Below are positions 7,306 through 16,394 of a DNA stretch of 34,250 bases, in pieces. The notes under the pieces were generated by a model. It did not search any database and had not been told where the DNA came from. It worked only from the letters and a program-made list of their open reading frames with translations. Every line of letters begins with the position of its first letter. The first letter of the stretch is position 1. Source of the stretch: Thermoflexales bacterium (GTDB lineage Bacteria; Chloroflexota; Anaerolineae; J036; Brachytrichaceae); contig JAIBCK010000033.1 in assembly GCA_019694215.1 (NCBI GenBank), forward strand, positions 1-34,250. The letters are read 5' to 3'. Made by a program: the position numbers and the translations under genes.

Positions 7306-7898
7306 CCCCTGAACAGGAACTGGAGCGGCTGCGTCAGATCCTGGCGCGCATGAATCCCACGGTTGCGCCGCCGCCGCCGAATACGCCCGTGAGGGATTCC
7401 TCCCCACTCCCGGATGTCTCCTTTCTCGTCACGCTCGGGAACATCATTCTGGTCGTGGTCGCGGTGGTTGCGATTGCGCTCGTCCTGGCAGCGGTCGTGG
7501 CCTTCCTGCGCGGGCGGATTCGGCGTGAAAAGACCGTCGCAGCATCCAGCACGCCCCAGACCGACGCCGTGCTGGTCGAGGCCACCCAGCATGCCGACGA
7601 CGGGGACATGCGCGAAGCGATGCGAAAACTGTATCTGGCCACCCTGACCCTGCTCGATGAGCGCGGCATCCTGATCCTTGACCCAAGCCGCACCAACCGC
7701 GAGATCCTGCGCGCGCTCGGGTCGCGCCCCGCCCTGCAGGACAGCCTGCTGCCGGTGGTGGACACGTTTGATCCGGTCTGGTACGGGCACAAGCCGCTCG
7801 TGCGCGAGCGCTTTGACGCCTTCAAGGCCAACATCGAGACGGCCCGGCAGCTGTCCGAGCCCGCGCCGGCACCAGTACCCGCAGGAGGCCGCGCATGA
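7302..7898 (+). CDS. DUF4129 domain membrane protein
   Basis: 198 residues. A short Pro-rich stretch (PTVAPPPPNTPV) precedes one transmembrane helix at about residues 42-70, followed by a cytosolic DUF4129 domain at about 95-185. Domain signatures are LYLATLTLLDERGILILDPSRTNREILRAL and VVDTFDPVWYGHKPL. DUF4129 proteins are commonly encoded between SpoIIM-like and MoxR/DUF58 genes, and in some families the domain is fused to transglutaminase-like enzymes; its own activity is unknown. The ATG overlaps the previous stop and the TGA overlaps the next ATG, both by four bases, so translation of this stretch is probably coupled. Confidence 0.85.
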   Translation: MTPEQELERLRQILARMNPTVAPPPPNTPVRDSSPLPDVSFLVTLGNIILVVVAVVAIALVLAAVVAFLRGRIRREKTVAASSTPQTDAVLVEATQHADDGDMREAMRKLYLATLTLLDERGILILDPSRTNREILRALGSRPALQDSLLPVVDTFDPVWYGHKPLVRERFDAFKANIETARQLSEPAPAPVPAGGRA

Positions 7899-9118
7899 GA
7901 ATCCTGCGTTGGTCAACCTGTGTGCTGGCGTTGTTGGCTGCCTTTCTCATGGCGACGCCGATCGCGGCGCAGAGACCCACTCCGGCCGTCACGAACAGCT
8001 ATGACAACCGGACGAACCAGGGTCTGTGGGCGTTTGGCAAGTGGTTGCGCGAGATCGGATATGCGCCCGAACGCATCGAGCGACAGCGGGCAACCTCACC
8101 CTTTGTCATCCCAGGCAACACGCGGGGCCTGATTGTGCTGAGCGCGCGCCAGATTCCGGACCAGGATGCCCTCACGATCAAGGAGTTCGTGCGGAGTGGC
8201 GGGACGCTGGTCTTCAATGCCCAGACCGCCCCGGCGCTCAACGCAGCGCTGGGCGTGCGTCTCGATACCAGCCGGGGCGGTGCCCCTCACGTCATCGTCA
8301 GCGACCGCTACTTTGCCCCGCGCGGCAGCGAGATCTATTGTGACGCAACCGGCGCCTTGATGGACACCGTCGAGGCCGAAGCGGGCGCCGAGCCAACTGC
8401 CATCACGACACTCCGGTCGGGCACTCCAACGATGGTGACCTTTCGGCTTGGCCTGGGGAGGGTCTATGCGACGGTGGCCCCCTGCATGTGGACCAACGGG
8501 CAACTCCAAAATGCAAACGCCGCCCTGCTCACGCGGGCGATCTTCCGCTTTCTGCCCGCTGGCAGTGTGATTGCGTTTGACGAGTATCACACATTTGCCA
8601 GTCCCGCGGTGCTGGTCTATGACCCCGATGATTTCACGACACAGGGGCGTCGCCTTGACTACACCGACCAGGCGACGCCGACGATCGGCATCAGTTCCCA
8701 GCTCACCCTTACCTCATGGGTGACGGCGGTGACGGCGAGCGCGCTGATCGTGCTCGCGTATGCGCTGCTAAACGGCCGGCGCATGGGCCGCGTCCTGCGG
8801 CCGCGCCTGGAGCTTCTGCCCCGACTGGCGTCCGACCAGGCGGTGGCCCTGGCGGGGCTGGTGATGCGGGCGCGCGATTGGCGTGGCCCGATCGAGCAAC
8901 TGCGCGCCCGGCTCAAGCGCGCCATCGGCCGGCCGCTCGGGCTGGATTCGGGCACACCCGACGCCGCGTTTGTCGCGCAGGTGCGGCTCGGTCGCCAGGA
9001 CATCCCGGTCGAGCCGCTGGCGGACCTGCTGGCCGACCTGGCTGCGCCGGACATCAAACGGCGGGAAGTGATTGACTTCGACCGCGAAGTCAGCGCGATG
9101 ATCGAACGATATCGCTGA
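7895..9118 (+). CDS. DUF4350 domain protein, copy A
   Basis: 407 residues. A signal peptide (LALLAAFLMATPIAA, cleavage near residue 25) leads to an extracytoplasmic domain of about 245 residues that starts TNSYDNRTNQGLWAFGKWLREIGY and has the GLIVLSARQIPDQDALTIKEFVRSGGTLVF block typical of DUF4350 (a ThuA/glutamine-amidotransferase-like fold). FDEYH at about residues 229-233 is also typical. A transmembrane helix at about 274-293 (VTAVTASALIVLAYALL) precedes a 110-residue cytosolic tail (DWRGPIEQLRARLKRAIG ... DFDREVSAMIERYR). The type I topology would let it pass information from outside to the MoxR ATPase; that is inference. GGAGG precedes the start, which overlaps the DUF4129 stop. It is a close paralogue of the gene at 9287. 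Confidence 0.85.
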   Translation: MRILRWSTCVLALLAAFLMATPIAAQRPTPAVTNSYDNRTNQGLWAFGKWLREIGYAPERIERQRATSPFVIPGNTRGLIVLSARQIPDQDALTIKEFVRSGGTLVFNAQTAPALNAALGVRLDTSRGGAPHVIVSDRYFAPRGSEIYCDATGALMDTVEAEAGAEPTAITTLRSGTPTMVTFRLGLGRVYATVAPCMWTNGQLQNANAALLTRAIFRFLPAGSVIAFDEYHTFASPAVLVYDPDDFTTQGRRLDYTDQATPTIGISSQLTLTSWVTAVTASALIVLAYALLNGRRMGRVLRPRLELLPRLASDQAVALAGLVMRARDWRGPIEQLRARLKRAIGRPLGLDSGTPDAAFVAQVRLGRQDIPVEPLADLLADLAAPDIKRREVIDFDREVSAMIERYR

Positions 9119-9200
9119 GGTGAAAACATGAGCGCCAGCGAAGCAACCGACCGCAAGCGGTCCGAGACCGCAAACGCCATCCGCGTGGAGACCAGTCTGC
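8741..9200 (+). repeat. Direct repeat, copy A (DUF4350 3' part plus moxR 5' end)
   Basis: Aligns without gaps, at a constant offset of 1413 bases, to 10154-10613. It contains long identical runs, including a shared segment around the rare-looking CTA codon in CTAAACGGCCGGCGC and the TGAGGTGAAA junction. By eye about nine of ten bases match up to the stop codon, then similarity falls off over some 70 bases. It marks a tandem duplication or later gene conversion. Confidence 0.8.
9128..9200 (+). pseudogene. Vestigial 5' end of moxR left by tandem duplication
   Basis: The segment begins with the same ribosome binding site and spacing as moxR (TGAGGTGAAAACATG here, TGAGGTGAAATCATG there) and encodes MSASEATDRKRSETANAIRVETS, of which 11 of 23 residues match the MoxR start at 10541. 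After about 70 bases the similarity ends and no Walker motif follows. It is read as the broken 5' end of a former moxR copy lying between the two DUF4350 genes. The frame remains open into the second DUF4350 gene. Confidence 0.7.
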
Positions 9201-9286
9201 ACGAACCTGTTGCAGTGGGTCGCCGACGGGCCCGCCCGACGGCTCTCGGGACCAGCACCGGCCCGGGTGGCGCCCGGCGCCGAGAG

Positions 9287-10531
9287 ATGAGTATCCTGCG
9301 TTTGACGACGTGCATGGCGGCGTTGCTGTGTTTCTGCCTTCTGGCAGCTCCGCTTGCCGCGCAGTATCCAAGTTTGAGAGTCACGGACAGCTACGACTCT
9401 TCGACAGAAGGCGGGTTTTGGGTGTTTGGAAAAGGATTGCGTGCGTCCGGCTATGAAGTGGAACGCATCGAGAACCAGTCGTGGCTCTCTGCGTTCGTCA
9501 TCCCACGCAACACGCGCGGCCTGATCGTGCTGACCCCGCACGACATGGCTGAATCCGACGCCAACAGGATCAGGGCCTTCGTCCGGCAAGGTGGGACGCT
9601 TCTCTACAACGCCAGCGCGCAGACGCACCTCAACGAATCGCTTGGGGTTCAAGTCGATCGCACCTTGGTCGGCTATCCGCAGTTCGTTTCCACGGACGAC
9701 TACCTCGTTCACCGCGGCAGCCAGATCGACTGCATGGGGTCGGGCGTGGTCGACAAGGTCGATGTGGAACCCGACGGGCATCCCACGGCGCTCACGACGT
9801 TGCAGTCGGGTCGCCCAACCCTCGTGACGTTCCGCCTGGGCCTTGGAAGGGTCTATGCGACGACAACCCCGTGTATGTGGAGCAATGGACGCGTCCGCGA
9901 TGACAACCCGGCCCTGCTCACACGGGCGATCTTCCAGCCGCTGCCGACGGGGAGCCTGATCGTGTTTGATGAATATCACAATGGGAGCGATCCCGGTGTG
10001 CCACGCCTGGCCGCCGATGATTTCGCGACCGAGCGATTTCGCCGCGAGCTCGCCAGCGGCGCAGGCGTGTGGCCCTGGTCCGAGTTCACGCTCGAAACGC
10101 CAAAGCATGGCGACCTTGCCTTGTCGCCGTGGCTGGCGGTGGTGGGGGCGGCCGCGCTGATCGTGCTCGCGTATGCGCTGCTAAACGGCCGGCGCATGGG
10201 CCGCGTCCTGCGGCTGCGCCCGGAGCGTCACCCCCGATCGTCGTCCGACCAGGTGGCGGCCCTGGCGGGGCTGGTGGTGCGGGCCCGCGATTGGCGCGGT
10301 CCGAGGGAGCACCTGCGCGCCCGGCTCAAGCGCGCGATCGGCCGGCAACTCGGGCTGGATTCGGGCGCCCCCGACGCCGCGTTTGTCGCGCAGGTGCGGC
10401 TCCGTCGCCAGGACATCCCGGTCGAGCCGCTGGCGGACCTGCTGGCCGACCTGGCTGCGCCGGACATCAAGCGGCGGGAAGTGATCGACTTCGACCGCGA
10501 AGTCAACGAGATGATCGAACGATATCGCTGA
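9287..10531 (+). CDS. DUF4350 domain protein, copy B
   Basis: 414 residues from the chosen ATG, with the same layout as copy A: signal peptide (ALLCFCLLAAPLAA), extracytoplasmic DUF4350 domain (TDSYDSSTEGGFWVFGKGLRASGYEVERIE, GLIVLTPHDMAESDANRIRAFVRQGGTLLY, FDEYH), a transmembrane helix (VVGAAALIVLAYALL) and a cytosolic tail nearly identical to copy A. The extracytoplasmic half is clearly more diverged, suggesting a shifted ligand or partner. The start is ambiguous: the frame is open from ATG 9128, which has the better ribosome binding site (GGTGA) inherited from the moxR remnant, and would add 53 residues before the signal peptide. ATG 9287 gives the start that matches copy A. MoxR follows after nine bases. 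Confidence 0.85.
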   Translation: MSILRLTTCMAALLCFCLLAAPLAAQYPSLRVTDSYDSSTEGGFWVFGKGLRASGYEVERIENQSWLSAFVIPRNTRGLIVLTPHDMAESDANRIRAFVRQGGTLLYNASAQTHLNESLGVQVDRTLVGYPQFVSTDDYLVHRGSQIDCMGSGVVDKVDVEPDGHPTALTTLQSGRPTLVTFRLGLGRVYATTTPCMWSNGRVRDDNPALLTRAIFQPLPTGSLIVFDEYHNGSDPGVPRLAADDFATERFRRELASGAGVWPWSEFTLETPKHGDLALSPWLAVVGAAALIVLAYALLNGRRMGRVLRLRPERHPRSSSDQVAALAGLVVRARDWRGPREHLRARLKRAIGRQLGLDSGAPDAAFVAQVRLRRQDIPVEPLADLLADLAAPDIKRREVIDFDREVNEMIERYR

Positions 10532-10540
10532 GGTGAAATC

Positions 10541-11488
<948 letters not shown>

Positions 11489-11503
11489 GCGGAGCACACC
11501 ATC

Positions 11504-12892
11504 ATGTTGACGCGGCGCGCGCTTGCGCTTCTGTTGCTTGGCCCTGTGCTGCTGGCGTTCCTGGACGTGTGGAGCGGCATGGGCATCGTGGCGGCGGGCG
11601 TCTTTGGGCTCGCGGTCCTGGCCGTCGTGGTGGACCTGGCCCTGGCGCCGCGCGCGCGCGCGCTGAGCGTGACGCGCGCCCACGAGCCCTACCTCACCAT
11701 CGGTCTGAGCAACGACATCGGGCTGCGCATCGAGACCCGCGCGACGCGGCCGACCCAACTCATCGTCCGCGATGAAGTGCCGGATGAATTTGAGCTGCGC
11801 CGCCCGATCCTGGACAGCGCCGACGTGTGGCCGATCGAGCCCGGCGAAGCCGTGCGGCGCGGCCCGATCCCCGTCCGACCCGGACAGACCGTGACCCTGC
11901 GCTACCGGGTGATCCCCCCACGCCGTGGCGACTACGGCTTTGGCGCAGTCACGATCCGCGCGCGGGGGCCGCTGAAGCTCGCCTCGCGCCAGCACCGTTA
12001 TGCGATTGGCGCGACGGTGAAGGTCTTCCCCAACCTGCTCGACACGCGCAAATACGACCTGCTCTCGCGCAAGGGGCGGTTGCAGGAGCTCGGCCTGCGC
12101 CGCCGCCGCGCGCTGGGCGAGGGCGAATTCGAGAGCCTGCGCGACTACCAGATCGACGACTCGCCGCGTCGCATCGACTGGCGCGCCACTGCGCGGCGGG
12201 GCAAGCTCACCGTCCGTCAGCTGCAGACCGAGCGCAGTCAGAACATCGTGGCGGTGCTGGACTGTGGGCGTTTGATGGATGCCCCGGCCTGGCAGGAGCC
12301 GCCCGCCACCCTGCGGCGGCGCATGGAGCTGCGCAAGCTCGATGCCGCCGTCAACGCCGCGCTCATGCTGGGGTTCGTGGCCGGGCAGCGTGGTGATCGC
12401 GTCGGTGCGCTGGCATTTTCCGACCGGGTGCTGAAATACATCGAGCCCAAGACCGGGCGCGGGCAGTTCTACCGCCTGCTGAACAGCTTGTATGACGTTC
12501 AGGCCGAGACGATCGAAAGCGACTACACGCGCGCTTTCGCATATCTTTCCGCCCAGCAGCGCCGCCGCGCGCTGATCGTCGTCTTCACCGATCTGTCCAG
12601 CGGCCTGGCAGCGCGCCAGCTCGTCGCGCGGCTGGCGCCCTTCAAGCAGCGCCATCTCACGCTGCTGGTCACGATCAGCGACCCGAGCATGGTCCGTCTG
12701 GCGCAGAGCACGGGCAGCGGCGAGCGCGAGGTGCACGAGCGGCTGGCCGCGCAGCAGATGCTCGAGGAGCGCCAGCGTCTGCTCGACTTCGTCGCGGAGA
12801 ATGGCATTCTGACGTTGGACGTGCCGGCCGATGCGCTGTCCATCTCGGTCGTCAACCGCTATCTCGACCTGAAGTCGCGCCAGGTGATCTGA
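11504..12892 (+). CDS. DUF58 domain protein, VWA-like partner of MoxR
   Basis: 462 residues. Two hydrophobic helices at about 5-20 and 25-47 anchor the protein; a beta-rich region at about 55-175 (PVRPGQTVTLRYRVIPPRRGDYGFG) precedes the DUF58 core FESLRDYQIDDSPRRIDWRATARRGKLTVRQ at about 207-237. A VWA-like fold follows, beginning IVAVLDCGRLMDAP with Asp253. The metal-site motif DxSxS of classical VWA domains reads DCGRL, so metal-dependent adhesion is doubtful. DUF58 proteins are the standard adaptor partners of MoxR ATPases. It lies 15 bases after moxR and is the last gene of the operon, ending 11 bases before the convergent dnaN stop. Confidence 0.9.
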   Translation: MLTRRALALLLLGPVLLAFLDVWSGMGIVAAGVFGLAVLAVVVDLALAPRARALSVTRAHEPYLTIGLSNDIGLRIETRATRPTQLIVRDEVPDEFELRRPILDSADVWPIEPGEAVRRGPIPVRPGQTVTLRYRVIPPRRGDYGFGAVTIRARGPLKLASRQHRYAIGATVKVFPNLLDTRKYDLLSRKGRLQELGLRRRRALGEGEFESLRDYQIDDSPRRIDWRATARRGKLTVRQLQTERSQNIVAVLDCGRLMDAPAWQEPPATLRRRMELRKLDAAVNAALMLGFVAGQRGDRVGALAFSDRVLKYIEPKTGRGQFYRLLNSLYDVQAETIESDYTRAFAYLSAQQRRRALIVVFTDLSSGLAARQLVARLAPFKQRHLTLLVTISDPSMVRLAQSTGSGEREVHERLAAQQMLEERQRLLDFVAENGILTLDVPADALSISVVNRYLDLKSRQVI

Positions 12893-12903
12893 CGCCGCCG
12901 CGC

Positions 12904-14037
12904 CTAACGGGCGAGGTGCATCGGCATCACGACGTGCAGGAAGCCGTCATCGCCGATGGGGCGGATGACGCCGGGCGCCTTGGGCGCCGAGGTCTCGATG
13001 GCCAGCTGCGGCGTGTCAACGACCGAGGCGACATCGACCAGGAAGCGCGCGTCAAAGCCGATTTCGACGCCGGGGCCGTTCACGATGCCCTCGAGCTCGC
13101 TCTGGTTGTCGCCCGTCTCCTGCGCCTGCGCGGTGATCTTGACCTTGCCCGCGCCATCCTCACCGGGCTCGATTTGAATGCGGGCGAGGTTGTTCGAGTC
13201 GCGCGCAAAGACGCTGGCCTGCTTGCAGGCCTTGAGCAGCTCGGCGGTGTTGACGACGGTGCGGGTGTTGTAGGCCCGTGGGATGACGTTGGCGTAGTCG
13301 GGGAAGCGCTGGTCGATGAGCTGCGCGATGACGTCGGCGTGGTCGAGGTGGAACAGCGCCTGCGCGCCCGAGGGCGTGACCGTGATGGCGACCGGCTCGG
13401 TCTGATCGCCGATCAGGCGTCCGACCTCGGCCACGGCCTTGGCCGGGATGAGGATCGCGAGCGGGTCGGTCACCGGCGACTTGAGCGCGCCGCGGCACTC
13501 GCTGACGCGGAAGCCATCCGAAGCGGCCAACGTCAGGGATTGACCCTCAATCCGGGTCAGCACGCCGGTGAGCATGGGGCGGTTCTCGTCGGTGGCCGCG
13601 GCGAAAACGACCTTGTTGATCATCTTGCGCAGCACGTCCGGGTCGACATACGCCACGTTGGTCGGCGTGAAGGTCGGGATGATCGGGAACTCCTGCGCAT
13701 CGATGCCCTTGATGTTGTTGTCGGTGCGGCCGCACATCACGCGCAGGCTCTGGGTGCGGATGTTCAAATCCAGTTGGGCGACATCCGACGGCAGCAGCGA
13801 AACCAGCTCGGAGAAGGTGCGGGCCGGGACGCAGATCGCGCCTTCGCTCTCGATCTTTGCGCCGATCCAGCAGTTGATCGCCAGCTCGAGGTTGGTCGCC
13901 GCAATGCGCAGCCGGCCATTCTCGGTGGCCAGCAAAATATGCGTGAGCACGGGCAGCGGGGCGCGATTGCCGGCCACGGCGCGCGCGACGATGCCAAGGC
14001 CCTTGGCCAGGTTTTCCTGCATGACCGAAACTTTCAT
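12904..14037 (-). CDS. dnaN: DNA polymerase III beta subunit (sliding clamp)
   Basis: 377 residues, standard length. The start MKVSVMQENLAKGLGIVARAV, the middle block DENRPMLTGVLTRIEGQSLTLAASDGFRV and the C-terminal VMPMHLAR are diagnostic for the bacterial clamp, which forms a ring of two three-domain subunits around DNA and tethers polymerase. The DNA-binding and clamp-loader surfaces cannot be judged by eye, but no part is missing. GAGGAG lies about ten bases before the ATG, and a TACAAT hexamer 46 bases upstream may give it its own promoter in addition to read-through from the LarA-like gene 55 bases away. It is not next to dnaA, recF or gyrB in this window. Confidence 0.95.
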   Translation of the reverse strand: MKVSVMQENLAKGLGIVARAVAGNRAPLPVLTHILLATENGRLRIAATNLELAINCWIGAKIESEGAICVPARTFSELVSLLPSDVAQLDLNIRTQSLRVMCGRTDNNIKGIDAQEFPIIPTFTPTNVAYVDPDVLRKMINKVVFAAATDENRPMLTGVLTRIEGQSLTLAASDGFRVSECRGALKSPVTDPLAILIPAKAVAEVGRLIGDQTEPVAITVTPSGAQALFHLDHADVIAQLIDQRFPDYANVIPRAYNTRTVVNTAELLKACKQASVFARDSNNLARIQIEPGEDGAGKVKITAQAQETGDNQSELEGIVNGPGVEIGFDARFLVDVASVVDTPQLAIETSAPKAPGVIRPIGDDGFLHVVMPMHLAR

Positions 14038-14083
14038 TGCGATGAGACTCCTCTACGGGCGGACAAAGATCTGAGTGCGGGGT

Positions 14084-14089
14084 ATTGTA
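14084..14089 (-). promoter_or_regulatory. Candidate -10 element for dnaN
   Basis: TACAAT on the minus strand in the 55-base gap before dnaN, giving a leader of about 40 bases that contains GAGGAG. No good -35 is seen at 16-18 bases. Confidence 0.35.
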
Positions 14090-14092
14090 GCG

Positions 14093-15433
14093 TCACAAGG
14101 CGCCATCGGCCCAGGCGCCAAAGGGGTTGTCGGCGTCGTCGCCGTCCCCGGGGTCACGGGCACCAAAGCCTGCCACCGGGAGCAGCCCCGCGCCCTGCGG
14201 GACGAGCAGCGCGCGCGGGCGATGGCCCACCCAGGCCTCGGCCAGCTCGGCGGCCTCGGCCAGCGAGCGGGCGAGCGTGGCGCTCCAGGGGTCCCGGCCG
14301 GGGGCATCGGGTTGCCACATCACGACATGCGCGCCGGCGGCCAGCGATTGGGCCAGGCGATACGCGCGCTCCTCACCGGGTGCCAGGCCGCGGGCGCGCA
14401 GCTGCCGCAGCAGCATCTCGGCCGAGGTCGCATCGGTCAGCGCGCGTTCAAAGGCCACTGCGGCGGGGTCCTCGTCGCCGCCGCCCTGCGCGATGATGAC
14501 GCCCTGCGGCCGCAGCACGGCGCGCGGGGCGAGCGTCGCCGCCGCGATGTCGCGGCTGGCGTGATAGAGCGTGCGGCGGTCGTCCGGCGCGTCGGCGAGC
14601 ACGACGACGTCATAGGCATCCCCGGGGGCCTGCGGCGAGAAACGCGCCGCGGCCAGGCGCGCCAACGCATCGTGGGTGGGGGCGGGCGCCCCGGCCAGCA
14701 CCAGCAGCGCCGTCCCGTCCGCCGGATGCAGCAGGGCGTTGACGACGAGGAGCAGCCCGGCCCGGCGCGCAACCTCGCGCAGCAACCGCTGGTAGACATT
14801 GTCCGTCAGATTGCCCGAGCGCGTGGCCGGCTGCTCCAGAAAGGCCGCGCTGTGGAGGGCCAGCCGCGTTTCCGGATCGGCGCAACCCACGGCGACGCTG
14901 TCGGCGCCGCCGGTGTAGCCGGCAAACTCGTCGGCCAGCACCCCGCCCGTGGCCAGCAGCAGATCGGCCTCAAAGGCTCGGTGGTGAAGACGAACCGTAA
15001 TGCCATCCACGGCGCCGAGCGAGACGAAATCGGCGCGTGCCGCGGCCGGCACGTCGACCAGGCCGCCCACCCGCCCGGCCAACGCGGCGCGGTCCGCCGC
15101 GCTCAGCCCGGGCCGGTCGCCGCCGGCGAGGAGCAGGGCGATGTCGGCGGCGCGCACGCCCGCGCGCGCCAGCGCGTCCAGGAGGACGGGCAGGATCAGT
15201 GCATCCGGGCTGCCGTTGAGGGCCGCGCCGCAGGCGATCGCCACGCGGCTGCCGGGGCCGGCCAGCTCCTCGACCGTCAGCGCGGCGACGGGGGTCGCCA
15301 GGGCGCGTTCGGCCGAGATGGGCTCGTCGCGGTCGCCATCGCCGGGCTCGAGCGCGTCGATGCGCCAGCCGCGCGGCAGGGCCGGTGGTGCAGCCGGGGG
15401 CTCGGGCAGGGAGGGCAGGGGCCGCTCATCCAC
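14093..15433 (-). CDS. LarA (DUF2088) family protein lacking the catalytic residues
   Basis: 446 residues, close to the LarA length. An N-terminal domain contains VAIACGAALNGSPDALILPVLLDALARAG and LLLAGGDRPGLSAADRAALA; ATGGVLADEFAGYTGGADSVAVG at about 161-183 corresponds to the LarA cofactor and substrate site. Nickel-pincer lactate racemases use two His and one Lys (H107, H173, K183 in the Thermoanaerobacterium enzyme; Lys binds the pincer cofactor). The aligned residues here are Asp106, Asp168 and Asp178, with the same 10-residue spacing between the last two. Racemase activity by the known mechanism is therefore unlikely; what it does is unknown. No larB/larC/larE gene is visible. The GTG start has TAGAAT six bases upstream and no Shine-Dalgarno site. 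Its C-terminal third is Ala-rich and weakly conserved. Confidence 0.75.
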   Translation of the reverse strand: MDERPLPSLPEPPAAPPALPRGWRIDALEPGDGDRDEPISAERALATPVAALTVEELAGPGSRVAIACGAALNGSPDALILPVLLDALARAGVRAADIALLLAGGDRPGLSAADRAALAGRVGGLVDVPAAARADFVSLGAVDGITVRLHHRAFEADLLLATGGVLADEFAGYTGGADSVAVGCADPETRLALHSAAFLEQPATRSGNLTDNVYQRLLREVARRAGLLLVVNALLHPADGTALLVLAGAPAPTHDALARLAAARFSPQAPGDAYDVVVLADAPDDRRTLYHASRDIAAATLAPRAVLRPQGVIIAQGGGDEDPAAVAFERALTDATSAEMLLRQLRARGLAPGEERAYRLAQSLAAGAHVVMWQPDAPGRDPWSATLARSLAEAAELAEAWVGHRPRALLVPQGAGLLPVAGFGARDPGDGDDADNPFGAWADGAL

Positions 15434-15439
15434 ACGCCC

Positions 15440-15445
15440 ATTCTA
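15440..15445 (-). promoter_or_regulatory. Candidate -10 element for the LarA-like gene
   Basis: TAGAAT on the minus strand, six bases before the GTG start at 15433, implying a leaderless mRNA. Confidence 0.4.
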
Positions 15446-15577
15446 GCCCGCGGTGGCCGGGGTTGCGGTGAGTTTTGCGGTGGCCCGGGCCGGGCGGCAT
15501 GGCACTCTCATCGACCTCTCACGCACATCACCGGCGATGTCAACGCAGGCATGGTGTATTCGATCCAACCCGCGACC

Positions 15578-15596
15578 GGACGTGTGTCCGTTTTTG
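15578..15596 (+). promoter_or_regulatory. Short hairpin with U-run in the YceI leader region
   Basis: CGGAC, loop GTGT, GTCCG, then TTTTT. The stem is only five pairs, so it is at best a weak terminator or pause site, 30 bases before the YceI-like start codon. I found no convincing promoter in the 15446-15626 gap. Confidence 0.25.
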
Positions 15597-15626
15597 TGCG
15601 GGGGGATCATCCAAGGAGCGAGAGAC

Positions 15627-16367
15627 ATGCAAACCCGACTTCCCATCGCTGGCCTGCTGGCCGGCACCCTGCTGCTGGCGGGCTGCGCCGGCGCAGCGGC
15701 GCCGGCGGCGACGCCGGCCCCCACCGCCGCAGCCAAACCGACCACCGCCGCACCTGCCGCGACCGCGGCACCCGCGAACACAACGGCCGCCACCACGGCG
15801 CCGGCCGCGCCCAAGCCGAGCACGGCGGGGGCAAAGGTCTACAAGATCGTCAAGGGTGAATCCAAGGCCAGCTACACCGTGGACGAGATTTTCATCAACC
15901 GCGGCAACGTGCTCAACACGGCCGTCGGCGCCACGACGTTGATCAGCGGCGAGATCACGCTCGACGCCGCCAACCCCGCCGCGGCCAGCGTGAGCGAAAT
16001 CACGGTCGACATCAGCGCCTTCAAGAGCGACAGTGATCAGCGCGACGGCCGCATCCGGCGCGAGTTTCTCGAGTCCACCAAGTTCCCGCTCGCCAGCTTC
16101 AAGCCGACGCAAATCACCGGCCTGCCCAGCACCTACAAGGAGGGCGATACGCTCACCTTCAAGATGACGGGAGAGATGAAGGTCAAGCAGGGCAGCAAGG
16201 CGGTCACCTGGGACGTGAGCGCGCGCCTCGAAGGCGGCAAGCTCATCGGCAAGGCGACCGCGGCCTTCAAGATGACCGACTTCGGTTTCACCCCGCCCGA
16301 CATCGCCGGGGTGCTGAAGGCCAACGACGACGTCAAGGCGACCTTTGAGTTCGTCGCCGTTCCGTAA
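15627..16367 (+). CDS. YceI-domain lipoprotein
   Basis: 246 residues. The signal ends in a lipobox (LLLAGC, Cys at about 18), followed by an Ala/Pro/Thr linker to about residue 70 and a YceI-like domain at about 78-246. Visible domain parts are KGESKASYTVDEIF, ISGEITLD, VDISAFKSDSDQRDGRIRREFLESTKFPLASFK and the final strands VKATFEFVAVP. YceI domains are lipocalin-like barrels that bind polyisoprenoid or similar apolar ligands; many lie outside the cytoplasmic membrane, as here through the lipid anchor. AAGGAG eight bases ahead decides the start. The longer open frame upstream has no family-like sequence. A strong terminator follows. Confidence 0.9.
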   Translation: MQTRLPIAGLLAGTLLLAGCAGAAAPAATPAPTAAAKPTTAAPAATAAPANTTAATTAPAAPKPSTAGAKVYKIVKGESKASYTVDEIFINRGNVLNTAVGATTLISGEITLDAANPAAASVSEITVDISAFKSDSDQRDGRIRREFLESTKFPLASFKPTQITGLPSTYKEGDTLTFKMTGEMKVKQGSKAVTWDVSARLEGGKLIGKATAAFKMTDFGFTPPDIAGVLKANDDVKATFEFVAVP

Positions 16368-16394
16368 CGGATAAAGACAAGCACCAACCTGCAA

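Noticed and set aside
9201-9286. Remnant of the DUF4129 3' end between the moxR scar and DUF4350 copy B
   Set aside because: A weak resemblance (ACCAGnACC and a GC-rich stretch) is visible, but too short and GC-biased to claim without an alignment.
12916-14496. Plus-strand frame of 526 codons
   Set aside because: Complement of dnaN, whose identity is certain.
15453-15626. Extended N-terminus of the YceI lipoprotein
   Set aside because: It would bury the lipoprotein signal; AAGGAG sits correctly before ATG 15627.
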